64,000 nucleotides of DNA, from NCBI RefSeq assembly GCF_012932565.1, contig NZ_JABBYJ010000001.1, forward strand, positions 2,294,001 through 2,358,000, in the 5' to 3' direction. Of the stretch, positions 18,277 through 27,756 are shown one piece after another. The translations under genes and the position numbers were made by a program. Under the pieces are notes generated by a model, which made no database searches, was not told the origin of the DNA, and was given only the letters and a program-made list of their open reading frames with translations. Position 1 is the stretch's first letter; each line of letters begins with the position of its first letter. The DNA comes from Sneathiella limimaris (GTDB lineage: Bacteria; Pseudomonadota; Alphaproteobacteria; Sneathiellales; Sneathiellaceae).

Positions 18277-19193
18277 TCAGAAGTGCCTAGCTCCAAGCTG
18301 GCGACAACTATATTGCCGCATCCTTGAAATTGAAGATTATCAAAACAGAGCTGTTTTGCGAGTTTGATGCCGCGTCCATGAAAGTAGTCATGGCTCTCAT
18401 TATCTGATTTGAATTTTGGTTCTAAATATTTATTAAAATCAAAGCCTTTGCCTTCATCTGTTATTTTGAATTCAAGGGTTTGATCTTTGGATGCGAACTC
18501 CAGAATAACACGCTTATTTTTAAAGTTTTTATGCTGCAGTCGGTTCTCTATTTCCTGGTGCCACACACCGTTTTTAAGCAATTCCCCTTTCTCTGAATAA
18601 GATATGCCCAAGTTACCATGCTCAATTGCGTTGATCAGAAGCTCTGTTAAGCCCAATGCAACGTCATCTTTGTTGGGAGCCAGGGAGGCTAGAAGTGAGG
18701 CAATAGCTTTTGCTTCCTCTGGTTTTCGAAGCACAAAAGTTCCTTGCTCTAGCAGTGAAATACCAAGTGAAACCGTTTGGTAGTTTTCTCTGAGTTCAGA
18801 TTTTCTTTGAAAATTCGCAAGAGCATTTTCGATCAACTCAACAAGCTGTTCAGGTTTCTTGTTGCGTTCAACAACAGTAGTGGCCTTTTCGATCAGCTCT
18901 GGCAGCACTTCGTCGGCTTGGTCTTTCGAATAGAGGAGTATAATTTCAGATCCGTTTAAGGACTGTAGACTATAGGGCTCAACAATGCGGGTTTGCTGTT
19001 CGTGGCTGAGGCCCATGAAGTCAGCAATTATAACCTCACTTCCTTCTAGGAGTTGGCTCGCTTTATTGCTTCCGTTCATTTCTGCCGGCGAACAGAACCT
19101 TACATCACCATGAACAAACTGATTGAGTTTATGGAGCGCTTTGTTATCGCCAGCAATGACCGCAATTTTAGAGTGGAGTTCAGGTTTCATCAC
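18273..19193 (-). CDS. Receiver-like / HATPase (anti-sigma-kinase type) protein
   Basis: A 306-residue protein. The first ~125 residues look like a divergent receiver fold (KIAVIAGDNKALHKL, SEVIIADFMG, EIILLYSK). The C-terminal ~150 residues form a GHKL ATPase of the RsbW/SpoIIAB type with an N box LGLTELLINAIEHGN, a G1 box DEGKGFD and a G2 box HGRGI. There is no HisKA domain. Such proteins bind and phosphorylate STAS antagonists. Together with the neighbouring PP2C phosphatase and STAS genes this completes a partner-switch set. It overlaps the PP2C gene by 14 bases and the hybrid kinase gene by four. Confidence 0.8.
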   Translation of the reverse strand: MMKPELHSKIAVIAGDNKALHKLNQFVHGDVRFCSPAEMNGSNKASQLLEGSEVIIADFMGLSHEQQTRIVEPYSLQSLNGSEIILLYSKDQADEVLPELIEKATTVVERNKKPEQLVELIENALANFQRKSELRENYQTVSLGISLLEQGTFVLRKPEEAKAIASLLASLAPNKDDVALGLTELLINAIEHGNLGISYSEKGELLKNGVWHQEIENRLQHKNFKNKRVILEFASKDQTLEFKITDEGKGFDFNKYLEPKFKSDNESHDYFHGRGIKLAKQLCFDNLQFQGCGNIVVASLELGTSE

Positions 19194-20415
19194 TGTTCCT
19201 GTTCTCCAGATAAATGATTGTCAGGTCATCTGGTTGTTCACCAAAAGTCAGTTTGTGAAAATTTGTGACAAGAGATTCAAGGATTTGATTTCCAGACTGA
19301 TCTGCTGACCAGTGTCTATTCAGATCGTCTCTCAGGCCCTCATCACCAAGAAATCCGCCGTGTTCAGCTTCAACCTCCACCAATGCGTCACTATAAGCAA
19401 TCACCTTACAGTTGGCACCAAAGGGGATGGTTTGGCTTTTGTATTGCCAACCACTCTGTAGCCCTAATGGCAGGCCCGATGCAGACATGATTTCAAAATT
19501 GGGACCTGTTGCAGGATTTTGGAGTAGGGGGGGCTGACTTCCAGCTATTGCATATGTGAGTTCCCCTTCTTTCACATCGAGGCAAAAATAAAGCATCGTT
19601 GCATAAGAACCGGTAGAGAGATTTTTATTTAGGAAATTGTTGAGCTCATTAAATAACTGGTCCGGATGAGCATACAAATCACTTGCCGATGCTAGCCAGG
19701 TCTGCATGCGGAAGGTATTTAATGAAGCAGCAACACCATGACCCGAGAAATCTGCAACATAAAAGGCAATTTGGTGTTCATTAATAGGAAGTATGCCGCC
19801 AATGTCACCACCTAGCTCGGAGGAAGGCTCGTAATGCCAGCCAAGATCAAGGTTATATCTTTCGGCGAAGTCTTTGAGATCGTTTTGCTGTGGACATATA
19901 TCGAGTTGAAGTTTTCTGGCCTGTTCTAATTCGCTGGCGACACGATCATGAAAGGATTGAAGACGCGCAATATAAATCTTGTTTTCAAGATGAACTTTGG
20001 TTCGGGCTAAAATTTCGTATTTTTTGATTGGCTTGACAACCATGTCACTGGCGCCAAATTCAAAAGCTTTTGTAATATCAGCAGCTGTATCTCGACCACT
20101 TTCGATTAGAACTGGTATGTTCCGCGTTTGAGGGTTCGCTCTGAGTTTTTTACAAACTTCAAACCCATCCATTTTTGGCATCTCCAAATCCAAAATAATT
20201 AGATCTGGTATTTCCTCCTCAATCATTTCAAGCGCTTCCAATCCATTTACGGCGAATTGGACATTCTGATAGCCACCTGCTTTAAGGCAGGCACCTATTA
20301 ATTCTCGGATAAGCATGGAGTCATCGACAACTAAAATCCGAGAGGAAAAGAGTGCGGATTGCTCTTCGTTCGATAAATCGAGTTCTTGTGTTTCTGGAGA
20401 CAGGTTTGATGACAT
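19180..20415 (-). CDS. Response regulator with PP2C (SpoIIE/RsbU-type) phosphatase output
   Basis: A 411-residue protein. Residues ~27-150 are an intact receiver (ILVVDDSMLIRE, phosphoacceptor in LIILDLEMPKMDG, Lys in MVVKPIKKYE). A coiled linker (~150-185) contains the QLDICPQQ stretch typical of these enzymes. Residues ~190-405 are a PP2C/SpoIIE domain with metal-binding SSELGGDIGG and VADFSGHGVAA. It should dephosphorylate a phospho-STAS protein when its receiver is phosphorylated. Its partner is most likely the STAS protein encoded immediately upstream, six bases away. CheA or the hybrid kinase in the same operon could phosphorylate the receiver. Confidence 0.88.
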   Translation of the reverse strand: MSSNLSPETQELDLSNEEQSALFSSRILVVDDSMLIRELIGACLKAGGYQNVQFAVNGLEALEMIEEEIPDLIILDLEMPKMDGFEVCKKLRANPQTRNIPVLIESGRDTAADITKAFEFGASDMVVKPIKKYEILARTKVHLENKIYIARLQSFHDRVASELEQARKLQLDICPQQNDLKDFAERYNLDLGWHYEPSSELGGDIGGILPINEHQIAFYVADFSGHGVAASLNTFRMQTWLASASDLYAHPDQLFNELNNFLNKNLSTGSYATMLYFCLDVKEGELTYAIAGSQPPLLQNPATGPNFEIMSASGLPLGLQSGWQYKSQTIPFGANCKVIAYSDALVEVEAEHGGFLGDEGLRDDLNRHWSADQSGNQILESLVTNFHKLTFGEQPDDLTIIYLENRNSDET

Positions 20416-20421
20416 GGCAAC

Positions 20422-20727
20422 CTACGGAACAATAGTAATGATCTTATCAATCTCGGAAATTTCTAATAGTCGTTTGACTTGGCCCGCAGGTTTAAGCAAT
20501 TGAAGTTTAGCGCCTGTTTTATCAGCGGTTTCGCGAGCGATCATCAGCATACCCAGGCCAGCTGAATCAATGCTTTCAAGGCCACTTAGATCTATCAGGC
20601 AGCTCTTGTATTTTTTATCGTTCAGAAGGTCCAATAATTCCCTAAAACTATTGTGATCCTCAAAAGATAGTTTTTCCGTAAGAGCAATGTTGAGCGTTGT
20701 ATTATCACTTGTGACGACTGGCTTCAT
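20422..20727 (-). CDS. STAS-domain anti-sigma-factor-antagonist-like protein
   Basis: A 101-residue single-domain STAS protein. The phosphorylation loop reads LESIDSAGLGML, the canonical Asp-Ser-Ala-Gly arrangement, so Ser is the probable site modified by the HATPase and cleared by the PP2C phosphatase encoded next to it. It belongs to the SpoIIAA/RsbV type. The final output of the switch (a sigma factor, a cyclase, or the chemosensory array itself) is not encoded nearby. Confidence 0.88.
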   Translation of the reverse strand: MKPVVTSDNTTLNIALTEKLSFEDHNSFRELLDLLNDKKYKSCLIDLSGLESIDSAGLGMLMIARETADKTGAKLQLLKPAGQVKRLLEISEIDKIITIVP

Positions 20728-20745
20728 TTCCCTGTCTTTCCTCTC

Positions 20746-22353
20746 TTAAAATAACTCAATATCATCATCGTCAAATTCGTTGTTTGACGGTGTTGTTGTT
20801 TGACTTAGCTCTGGGGTCGCAGCGGTTTGGGGAATTGCTGAAGTCGCCTCATACTCCTCACCGAATACGGATTTGATAAAGCGCTCTCTCATTTCGCCAA
20901 GAGTTAAGCCTTCGATGATCTGGATAAACCATTCAGTGTCTTTGGACATGCCGACCATTTCTTCCTCAAAGACATCCCCTGTTGCGTTTGAAAATGCGGA
21001 GATACTCTCGTCCATGACCTGAAGCGTGCCAGTAATGTTTTCCAGTCTCTGACGCGCGCGATCCTGGAACTGGAGCTTAGTAATAACTCCGTAAATATCG
21101 GCTGTAATATCCTTGGAGACTGACTCAGAAGATCTTAGCGCTTCTGTGTAGTTTGCATTTTGCTCCACAATACAATCCATCAACTCTCGGATATTGTCTT
21201 TCACCAGAATATTTTCTGATAGATCAATGTTGGCAACCTCTTTGATCCGTGTGTGGCCAACTCTGACACCCTCTGCCATGCGGTTGACTTCTTCGCGCAT
21301 ATTCATCGCCATTTCATTGACGGATTTTGCCAAGTCCTGAACTTCATGTGCGACGACGGCGAACCCTTTGCCTGCCTCGCCAGCTCTAGCCGCTTCAATT
21401 CGAGCATTCAGGGCGAGAAGGTTGGTCTGCTTATTGATCCCTTCAATCTGGGTAATCAAGTCCTCTACATTCGCGACATCCTTTTTCACGTCATCAAGGG
21501 CATAAACAACTTCAACACCATGTTTTGAGGTGTCGACAATCTTGCTGATCATGTTCGTTAAATGCTCGTCAATTGTTTGAATAACATTTGAAAGATCGAT
21601 TGTTTTTCCTTGATATTCAATGTTTTGGGCGGCCTCTGCCAACTGGCTGACCTGATCAGACTGTTTCTGACTATGCGCCGCAAGTTCCTGGAATTTTTCG
21701 GAAATTTCGGAGATGTTCGTTTCCATTAGATCTTGAACAAGCTCAATTTCTGAAAGAACAATATTCATTGCCTTACGCTGGGTTTCACCAAGGCTCATCC
21801 ATCTATTCAGAAAATCAACTGCATCATGAGGTAAGTCTGACAAGTCGAGTGTTGTAGTTTTCGGTTCGATCTCTTCTTCCCCTGTATCTTCTGGTTGAAC
21901 CAATTGGTTATCGGTAGGGTCAGCAGAAGTTTCTTCCTCATTCTGATGAGTTCCCACAACAGAAATTTCATCAGATGTTGAAGTGGAGATTTCTTCCATT
22001 TGTGAGACCTCTGCCTGGATATGTGTATCTTCAATTTCAGCCGCAGGTTCTTCAACTTCAGGTTCACCGAATACCGTTACACCTTCATCTGCAGCCTCGT
22101 CTGTTTCAGGTGTTTTATCGTCTTGTTCAAAGAAGAAATCTTCGACGCCGTCAACTTCTGGTACGGCTTCCATAACAGCTTCACTATCGATGGTGTGGTC
22201 ATCCCCGGCTTCTTCAGCAAGAGGGGCACCAAAAAGTTCAATATCGTCTTCTGAAAACTGGTCTAGTCGACTATCACTATCGTCCACTGCCTGAACAATC
22301 TCCAAATCAGGGTCCATGTGAGGTTTGGTATGGGGTGATGTAGATGTGGTCAT
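20746..22353 (-). CDS. Soluble chemoreceptor-like protein with CheZ-like motif and terminal DIELF motifs
   Basis: A 535-residue protein with no membrane segment. Residues 1-~180 are acidic, low-complexity and probably disordered, and contain D-D-I-E-L-F at 36-41. Residues ~185-420 are coiled coil. They carry a receptor signalling tip with [20 protein letters not shown], followed by [12 protein letters not shown] helix at ~425-440 has FQDRARQ with Asp431 and Gln435, the Asp-x3-Gln spacing of the CheZ active site. After a helical region and a Thr/Pro/Ser-rich linker, the chain ends DDDDIELF. The gene overlaps cheB by four bases. The usual F7 clusters have a second receptor at this position. It may be a scaffold or CheY-P sink as well as a receptor. 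Confidence 0.75.
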   Translation of the reverse strand: MTTSTSPHTKPHMDPDLEIVQAVDDSDSRLDQFSEDDIELFGAPLAEEAGDDHTIDSEAVMEAVPEVDGVEDFFFEQDDKTPETDEAADEGVTVFGEPEVEEPAAEIEDTHIQAEVSQMEEISTSTSDEISVVGTHQNEEETSADPTDNQLVQPEDTGEEEIEPKTTTLDLSDLPHDAVDFLNRWMSLGETQRKAMNIVLSEIELVQDLMETNISEISEKFQELAAHSQKQSDQVSQLAEAAQNIEYQGKTIDLSNVIQTIDEHLTNMISKIVDTSKHGVEVVYALDDVKKDVANVEDLITQIEGINKQTNLLALNARIEAARAGEAGKGFAVVAHEVQDLAKSVNEMAMNMREEVNRMAEGVRVGHTRIKEVANIDLSENILVKDNIRELMDCIVEQNANYTEALRSSESVSKDITADIYGVITKLQFQDRARQRLENITGTLQVMDESISAFSNATGDVFEEEMVGMSKDTEWFIQIIEGLTLGEMRERFIKSVFGEEYEATSAIPQTAATPELSQTTTPSNNEFDDDDIELF

Positions 22354-23417
22354 ATGCGAATAGCCTTTACATCGTGAGCTTTCAGTTGTTCAAAGATGGC
22401 CGCTGTTATTTTGTTTAGGGGATATTGTTTTTCGACGGCTCCGAGTTCAAATGCGACCCTAGGCATGCCATATACAATACAGGAGGCTTCGTCCTGTCCG
22501 ATGGTTGGAGCCCCGGCTTGGCGCATTGCTAATAGGCCTTCTGCGCCGTCTTTTCCCATTCCTGTCAGGATAACGCCGACCGCATTCTTTCCACCGATTT
22601 TAGCTGCGGAATTAAAGAGGACATTAACGGACGGTCTGTGTCCACTGACCGGTGGGCCATCATGTAAATGGCATACATAGTTTGCTCCGGATTTTGCCAA
22701 TTCCAGATGGCTGTGACCGGGAGCGATGTAAACATGTCCGGGCAGAATTCGCTGGTTTTGCTTTGCCTCGACCACTGTTACTTTGGAAATCTGGTCGAGA
22801 CGATTTGCGAAAGAGGTTGTGAAGGACTCAGGCATGTGCTGAGTGATCAGCACAGCAGGTGAGTTGGCGGGCAGGGCGGTTACAATTTCCCGCAGCGCCT
22901 CAACACCACCAGTGGAGGCTCCAATGCAGATAATTTGCTCAGTTGTCTTATACCCAGAATAGGAAACCGTTGTAACTTTCCGTATGTCAGATGGTTTTTT
23001 GGCAAAAACCTGAGCTCGCGCAGCTGTTTTAACCTTGGAAATAACTTCTGCTTTTTTCTCTTCTAAACCAACCCGAACGTCAGATGTCGGTTTTCCAATA
23101 TAGTCAACAGCCCCAATTTCCAATGCTTTCAGGGCAATATCGGCACCTTCCTGTGTTAGAGAAGAAATCATCACTACTGGCATTGGGCGTAGTGTGATGA
23201 TTTTCTCTAAAAAGGCGATGCCATCCATTTTCGGCATTTCGATGTCCAACGTCAAAACGTCAGGATTTAGTTCCTTGATCATCTGACGCGCCGTTAAGGG
23301 ATCAGGTGCAGAACCAATGACTTCAATCCCTGGGTCACTGTTCAACATTGTTGTTAGCATCTGCCGGATGAGGGCAGAGTCATCAACAATCAGGACTGTA
23401 ATTTTACGCCGTTCCAT
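22350..23417 (-). CDS. cheB: Protein-glutamate methylesterase/deamidase CheB
   Basis: A 355-residue protein. Residues 1-120 are a receiver ([14 protein letters not shown], phosphoacceptor in [19 protein letters not shown]). Residues ~160-350 are the CheB esterase with the nucleophile in [20 protein letters not shown], the [10 protein letters not shown] loop and the catalytic Asp in [10 protein letters not shown]. It removes methyl groups from receptor glutamates after phosphorylation by CheA. The start overlaps no upstream gene; cheD ends eight bases before it. Confidence 0.95.
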   Translation of the reverse strand: MERRKITVLIVDDSALIRQMLTTMLNSDPGIEVIGSAPDPLTARQMIKELNPDVLTLDIEMPKMDGIAFLEKIITLRPMPVVMISSLTQEGADIALKALEIGAVDYIGKPTSDVRVGLEEKKAEVISKVKTAARAQVFAKKPSDIRKVTTVSYSGYKTTEQIICIGASTGGVEALREIVTALPANSPAVLITQHMPESFTTSFANRLDQISKVTVVEAKQNQRILPGHVYIAPGHSHLELAKSGANYVCHLHDGPPVSGHRPSVNVLFNSAAKIGGKNAVGVILTGMGKDGAEGLLAMRQAGAPTIGQDEASCIVYGMPRVAFELGAVEKQYPLNKITAAIFEQLKAHDVKAIRI

Positions 23418-23425
23418 TTTATCCC

Positions 23426-24079
23426 CTAGAACAAATCAATCTCACCGCCTTTATCCACATTCTGTGGAAGGCGTGTCTGGTACTCTTCTTCTTCTTTCAG
23501 TAGATGCACATCGTCATCACGGCGCATCAGAAGACGGTCGACTTTTCCAGTGTCTGGAAAATAGTGAATACGCCTTGGCCAAGGCCCACCAAGATCGTAT
23601 GCGGCTGGCTCAAGGCCCTCGTATTTAAGATAGTTCATGGCAAACTGACCGTTCATGTTGCCAACACGCGTGGAATTCGTGGTCACGTTTCCACCGCCGA
23701 ACAACTTCACCTCTAGGCGGCTTCTTGGACAGCCTGTTTTAAGGATGTCGTTGATGAGGGTTTCCATAGCGAAGTTTCCATATCGCATGGTGGCACTTAC
23801 TGACCCCCAATTTCCGGTGTCACTGGCAGGGAGCATGAAATGGTTCATGCCGCCAATCCCCGTGAGGGGGTCCCGAATACAGGCTGCAACACAGGATCCT
23901 AAAATGGTGACAATCATCTCTTTTTTACCGTCATGGCAGACATAGTGCTCGCCAGGAAGAACCCGAATAACGTTGCGGTTTCGCTTCGGGTCAAAATACC
24001 TGCGCTTCCCATCGACAATAGCGGCCTCGAGATGGGAGCGATGACGGCGATCTACATCATTTGATAGATGACGGTTCAT
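23426..24079 (-). CDS. cheD: Chemoreceptor glutamine deamidase CheD
   Basis: A 217-residue protein, about 50 residues longer at the N-terminus than minimal CheD because of a basic leader (HLSNDVDRRHRSHLEAAI). The catalytic Cys lies in TILGSCVAACIRDP and the His in GGMNHFMLPA, followed by MRYGNFAMETLI and KLFGGGNV. It converts receptor Gln to Glu. The C-terminus GGEIDLF resembles the D-I-E-L-F motifs of the soluble receptor gene downstream. It is five bases after cheR. Confidence 0.94.
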   Translation of the reverse strand: MNRHLSNDVDRRHRSHLEAAIVDGKRRYFDPKRNRNVIRVLPGEHYVCHDGKKEMIVTILGSCVAACIRDPLTGIGGMNHFMLPASDTGNWGSVSATMRYGNFAMETLINDILKTGCPRSRLEVKLFGGGNVTTNSTRVGNMNGQFAMNYLKYEGLEPAAYDLGGPWPRRIHYFPDTGKVDRLLMRRDDDVHLLKEEEEYQTRLPQNVDKGGEIDLF

Positions 24080-24084
24080 TCTGG

Positions 24085-24948
24085 TTAAGCCTCTTTCACA
24101 TAAGCAGTTCGACCCGTCAGCTTTAAGCTTCTGGGCAATCGCTGAAGACTTTCAGAATGGCCCAAGAACAACCTTCCTCCAGGACGGAGCATATCTGTAT
24201 ATCTTTCAACAAGTTGCTCTTTCGTCGCGTTATCAAAATAGATCAGTACATTGCGGCAGAAAATTACGTCGTATTTCTGCTTCATTGGCCATTGGTGTAG
24301 TAAGTTGAGCTGTTTGAAATGAACCATCTGCTTGATCCGGTCCTTCAACTCAAACCTGTCCCCGGACACAGAGACATTATCCTTTAGGGTGCTGGTGTAG
24401 CCCTCTGGAAGGCCTTTAAGGGCATCCGATTTGTATATACCGGCCCTGCCATGATTGAGCATGTTGGTATCCAGATCAGTCGCGAGAATTTTAACATCCC
24501 AGTTACGAAGTGCCGGGACTTTATCCTGTACTGTTGTCGCAATAGAGTAGGGTTCTTCACCAGAAGAGCAACCTGCAGACCAGATCAACACTGAGGAACT
24601 TTGAGATCTCCGTTTGGTATCTGTTGAGAGCTTCAAGAGGTGCTCTGTCAGAGTATCGAAATGATGATGTTCCCGGAAAAACTTGGTCAAGTTTGTCGTA
24701 ACAGCATTAACCAGAAAGCTTGTTTCCTCATCTCCTTTTTGGGAGTCAAGAAGCTCACAATATTGAGAAAAAGTCTTTAGACCCAGTTGACGGAGGCGGC
24801 GTGCAAGGCGACCATAAAGCATATCCTGCTTATGATCGCCGAGAACGATCCCTGTCAGTTCATGAATAAGACCAGAAAGTTTCTTGAATTCTTTATGCGT
24901 GAATTCAAACTCTCTTTTCTTTTCAAGGGTTTCACTTTGCTGGCTCAT
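24085..24948 (-). CDS. cheR: Chemoreceptor methyltransferase CheR
   Basis: A 287-residue S-adenosylmethionine-dependent enzyme with a helical N-domain (FKKLSGLIHELTGIVLGDHK) and the catalytic domain. SAM-binding and family landmarks are WSAGCSSGEEPYSIA, ILATDLDTNML, FKQLNLL and DVIFCRNVLIYFD, with GHSESL near the end. It methylates receptor glutamates. The receptor encoded upstream ends in a DWSEF tail that could tether CheR. A perfect 30-base palindrome lies in the gap between that receptor gene and cheR. Confidence 0.95.
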   Translation of the reverse strand: MSQQSETLEKKREFEFTHKEFKKLSGLIHELTGIVLGDHKQDMLYGRLARRLRQLGLKTFSQYCELLDSQKGDEETSFLVNAVTTNLTKFFREHHHFDTLTEHLLKLSTDTKRRSQSSSVLIWSAGCSSGEEPYSIATTVQDKVPALRNWDVKILATDLDTNMLNHGRAGIYKSDALKGLPEGYTSTLKDNVSVSGDRFELKDRIKQMVHFKQLNLLHQWPMKQKYDVIFCRNVLIYFDNATKEQLVERYTDMLRPGGRLFLGHSESLQRLPRSLKLTGRTAYVKEA

Positions 24949-24966
24949 ATACGTAATCCGCTAATC

Positions 24967-24996
24967 TCCATTCCACCCAAATTTGGGTGGAATGGA
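24967..24996 (-). promoter_or_regulatory. Perfect 30-base palindrome between receptor gene and cheR
   Basis: Positions 24967-24981 and 24982-24996 are exact reverse complements, 15 bases each without a spacer, with a GGGTGG/CCACCC core. In the operon mRNA this would fold into a stable hairpin just after the receptor stop codon. The downstream bases are not T-rich, so it is not an ordinary terminator. An mRNA-stability or processing element, or partial attenuation setting receptor:CheR ratios, is more likely. Confidence 0.6.
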
Positions 24997-25005
24997 ATTG
25001 GTACC

Positions 25006-27738
25006 CTAGAACTCACTCCAGTCTTCAGCCGCCGCAGCGTTTGAACTCATCGATGCCACTGGCATTGGTCGATGGGCTGCTGGGTCGCTTTTGCCATTCG
25101 GCTTTGGAGCCTTATATTCAGTTGCAGTTTCTGCAGCTGATGGCTTGGATTGGAAGGAGTGACTATCGTCCACAGTAAAGAAGGAAATTCTGTCTTTCAT
25201 TGCTTCAGACTGATCTTGCAGCGTTCTTGAAGCGGCTGCATTTTCCTCAACCAATGCAGAGTTCTGCTGGGTCATTTCGTCCATCTGTGCGACAGATTTA
25301 TTGATCTCTGAAATGCTGGTTGATTGTTCATCACTAGCAGCTGCAATTTCAGAAACAATGTCACTGAGACGCTTAATGGAGTCTACAATCTCCGTCAGGG
25401 ACTCACCTGCATCTCCAACGAGACGGACACCGTCTTTAACCTGGGCGCCGCTATCGTTGATGAGGCCTTTGATATCCTTCGCTGCTTGTGAGGACCGTTG
25501 AGCGAGGGTGCCAACTTCCGCAGCCACAACCGCGAAGCCTTTACCGGCATCTCCGGCTCTGGCAGCTTCAACAGCCGCGTTAAGAGCGAGAAGGTTAGTC
25601 TGGAACGCGATTTCATCAATGACACCAATGATATCAGAGATTTTTTGTGAAGAAGTTTCGATCCGGTTCATGGCGGTCACCACTTCACCCACAACATTTC
25701 CACCTTTCTCTGCTACATCACGCGCTGAGATGGAGAGCTGATTGGCCTGCTGGGCGTTTTCAGCATTTTGTTTTGTGGTTGAAGCCATTTCTTCCATGGC
25801 AGCGGCGGTCTCTTCAAGGTTAGAAGCCTGTTGTTCCGTCCGCTGGGAGAGATCTATGGTACCTTCATTGATTTCCTGGGCCGCGTTGTTCACTTCGGAG
25901 GCGGAAATCACAATGTCACCTACGATTTCTGTCAGTTGCTCACAGGTGTTATTTACGTTCGTTTTCAGGGTGTCGAAAAGACCATCATAGTCTGTGGTAA
26001 TTCTGCGTGTCAGGTCACCTGTAGACAGAGCCGATAGGGCTACACCTACATCTTCCATTGCGCTTGAAACTGTTTCAGACAGACTGTTGATGGATTTTGA
26101 CAGGTTGAGCATGAAGCCATCTTTCCCATCAAGGGTGAGGCGGCTTTCAAAATCACCAGACACAGCAGCAGAGACAACAGTATTGATTTCTTCTTCAATA
26201 TTGCGTTCGGCTGTTACATCTGCCCATTCAACAACAGTACCGATACGTTCACCTTCATCGTCCATAACTGGGCTTGCGATCAGGTCATAGAACCGGCCAC
26301 CGATTGTTATGCTAGTTTCAAAGGATGATGTCAGTTTATCCAGCATTCCCCGTTGGTGGGATGGGTTCTTGTGGAAACTATCAATGTTAGTTCCAATGAT
26401 TTTGCTTGCATCAAAACTTGGAAGATCCTTTTTCATGGCATCTTCATTACCGATGAGCATATCGCGCATAGTGTCATTGATATAAACGATATTGTAGTCC
26501 GCATCAGAGACCATCATATTCGTTGTGCAGTTATCTAGAGCTGACTTGATACGTGAATTTTCATTAGCGACCCGACGCTCTTCACGAACTCTTGCCAGTT
26601 CCTCAGTAACATCTTCCCATTCAACAACTGTACCTGTGCGGTTTCCTGCTTCATCAAGAACAGGAGACACAACCAGATCATAGTTCTTGCCGCCAATTTC
26701 CAGCGATGTTTCAACGGGTTCTGACATGTTGCCAAGAATGTTACGTTGATGACTTGGGTTTTTGTGGAAACTGTCAATGTTTGTGCCGATAAGTTTGGCA
26801 GCGTCAAATTTAGGCAGATCCTGCTGCATGTTTTTCTCATTTTCCTGCAGCATTTTCATCATGGTATCGTTCGCGTAGACGATGTTGTAATCGGCATCCG
26901 CAACCATGACATTCGTCCGGCAATTATCGAGTGCTGATTTGATCCGGGCATTTTCCGCTGCCTGTTTTTCTTCAGCAGCTTGCTTAGCCATTTTCTCTGT
27001 TACATCTTCCCACTCAACAACAGTACCAATTCGGTCATGTTGGGAATTAAAGACTGGAGATGCGATCAGTTCAAAGTTGCGACCGCCGATTGTGATGGAC
27101 GTTTCAAGCGGTTGACGTAGACCATCCAGTAGACCCCGCTGGTGAGCCGGATTTTTGTGAAAATCATCAATATTTACGCCAATGATGCCATTTGCGTTGA
27201 ACTGCGGTAGGTCGGACTTCAAAGCCCCTTCATTTTCCCGCAGCATTTCAAGCATGGTGTCATTTACATAAGTAATGTTGTGATTTTCGTCAGCCACCAT
27301 CACGTTTGTACGGCAGCTATCCAAAGCGGCCTTGGTTCTCATATTTGCAATGGTATTGTCAGACAGCGTTGACATTTCACGGGCAAATTGGCCAAGGGCA
27401 CCAGGTGTGTTCGTATAGGGAATGTGAACACTTTGACCGGTTGTCATACTAGTAATTGAGGCATCCGCAAGATTACGCAGGATTTTCTCAATTGAAGAGG
27501 CAGTGAAGACTGCAATACCAGCAACAATTGCTAGTTCAATGACAAGATCGACTAGGATCATGGTCAGGGTGTCCGCAGACGATGTGGCGATATTTATGAT
27601 GGATGCGACGATTAGCAGGATGCCTGCCAGCGCAAAACCAGAATATATCCGCATCTTGATGGACATATTTGAAAAAGAGATTTTCTTTTGAGTTGCCGAG
27701 TTAGGCAAACCGCCAGAATTAAATGTCATGTCTGTCAT
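25006..27738 (-). CDS. Aer2-like chemoreceptor with three tandem PAS domains
   Basis: A 910-residue receptor. Two hydrophobic helices (~33-52 and ~60-80) with almost no loop follow a short cytoplasmic leader, so it is membrane-anchored without a periplasmic sensor. Three near-identical PAS modules, each 131 residues apart, carry FHKNP[AS]HQ and VVEW. The first His and the Trp are His194/Trp243, His325/Trp374 and His456/Trp505, always 49 apart. HAMP-like segments (~515-620) and a complete methyl-accepting signalling domain ([19 protein letters not shown]) follow. The end, E-DWSEF after a flexible linker, resembles the CheR-tether pentapeptide. Haem-based oxygen sensing is inferred by analogy with Pseudomonas Aer2. 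Confidence 0.9.
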   Translation of the reverse strand: MTDMTFNSGGLPNSATQKKISFSNMSIKMRIYSGFALAGILLIVASIINIATSSADTLTMILVDLVIELAIVAGIAVFTASSIEKILRNLADASITSMTTGQSVHIPYTNTPGALGQFAREMSTLSDNTIANMRTKAALDSCRTNVMVADENHNITYVNDTMLEMLRENEGALKSDLPQFNANGIIGVNIDDFHKNPAHQRGLLDGLRQPLETSITIGGRNFELIASPVFNSQHDRIGTVVEWEDVTEKMAKQAAEEKQAAENARIKSALDNCRTNVMVADADYNIVYANDTMMKMLQENEKNMQQDLPKFDAAKLIGTNIDSFHKNPSHQRNILGNMSEPVETSLEIGGKNYDLVVSPVLDEAGNRTGTVVEWEDVTEELARVREERRVANENSRIKSALDNCTTNMMVSDADYNIVYINDTMRDMLIGNEDAMKKDLPSFDASKIIGTNIDSFHKNPSHQRGMLDKLTSSFETSITIGGRFYDLIASPVMDDEGERIGTVVEWADVTAERNIEEEINTVVSAAVSGDFESRLTLDGKDGFMLNLSKSINSLSETVSSAMEDVGVALSALSTGDLTRRITTDYDGLFDTLKTNVNNTCEQLTEIVGDIVISASEVNNAAQEINEGTIDLSQRTEQQASNLEETAAAMEEMASTTKQNAENAQQANQLSISARDVAEKGGNVVGEVVTAMNRIETSSQKISDIIGVIDEIAFQTNLLALNAAVEAARAGDAGKGFAVVAAEVGTLAQRSSQAAKDIKGLINDSGAQVKDGVRLVGDAGESLTEIVDSIKRLSDIVSEIAAASDEQSTSISEINKSVAQMDEMTQQNSALVEENAAASRTLQDQSEAMKDRISFFTVDDSHSFQSKPSAAETATEYKAPKPNGKSDPAAHRPMPVASMSSNAAAAEDWSEF
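26149..26541 (-). repeat. PAS repeat unit 3 of chemoreceptor
   Basis: Codons ~400-530, opening [13 protein letters not shown], with His456 and Trp505. It joins directly to the HAMP-like region. Confidence 0.88.
26542..26934 (-). repeat. PAS repeat unit 2 of chemoreceptor
   Basis: Codons ~269-399, opening [13 protein letters not shown], with His325 and Trp374. It has the same length as its neighbours and no insertion, which points to recent internal duplication or gene conversion. Confidence 0.9.
26935..27327 (-). repeat. PAS repeat unit 1 of chemoreceptor
   Basis: Codons ~138-268. First of three tandem 393-base units, opening [13 protein letters not shown] and holding His194 and Trp243. Unit boundaries follow the repeated ALDxC start. 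Confidence 0.9.
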
Positions 27739-27756
27739 TTTTCAGTTCCTCACTAC

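Noticed and set aside
21975-22294. Several long overlapping frames antisense to the N-terminus of the soluble receptor gene
   Set aside because: They mirror the Glu/Asp/Ser/Thr-rich low-complexity codons of the real gene, have Ser- or Phe-rich translations and no ribosome sites.
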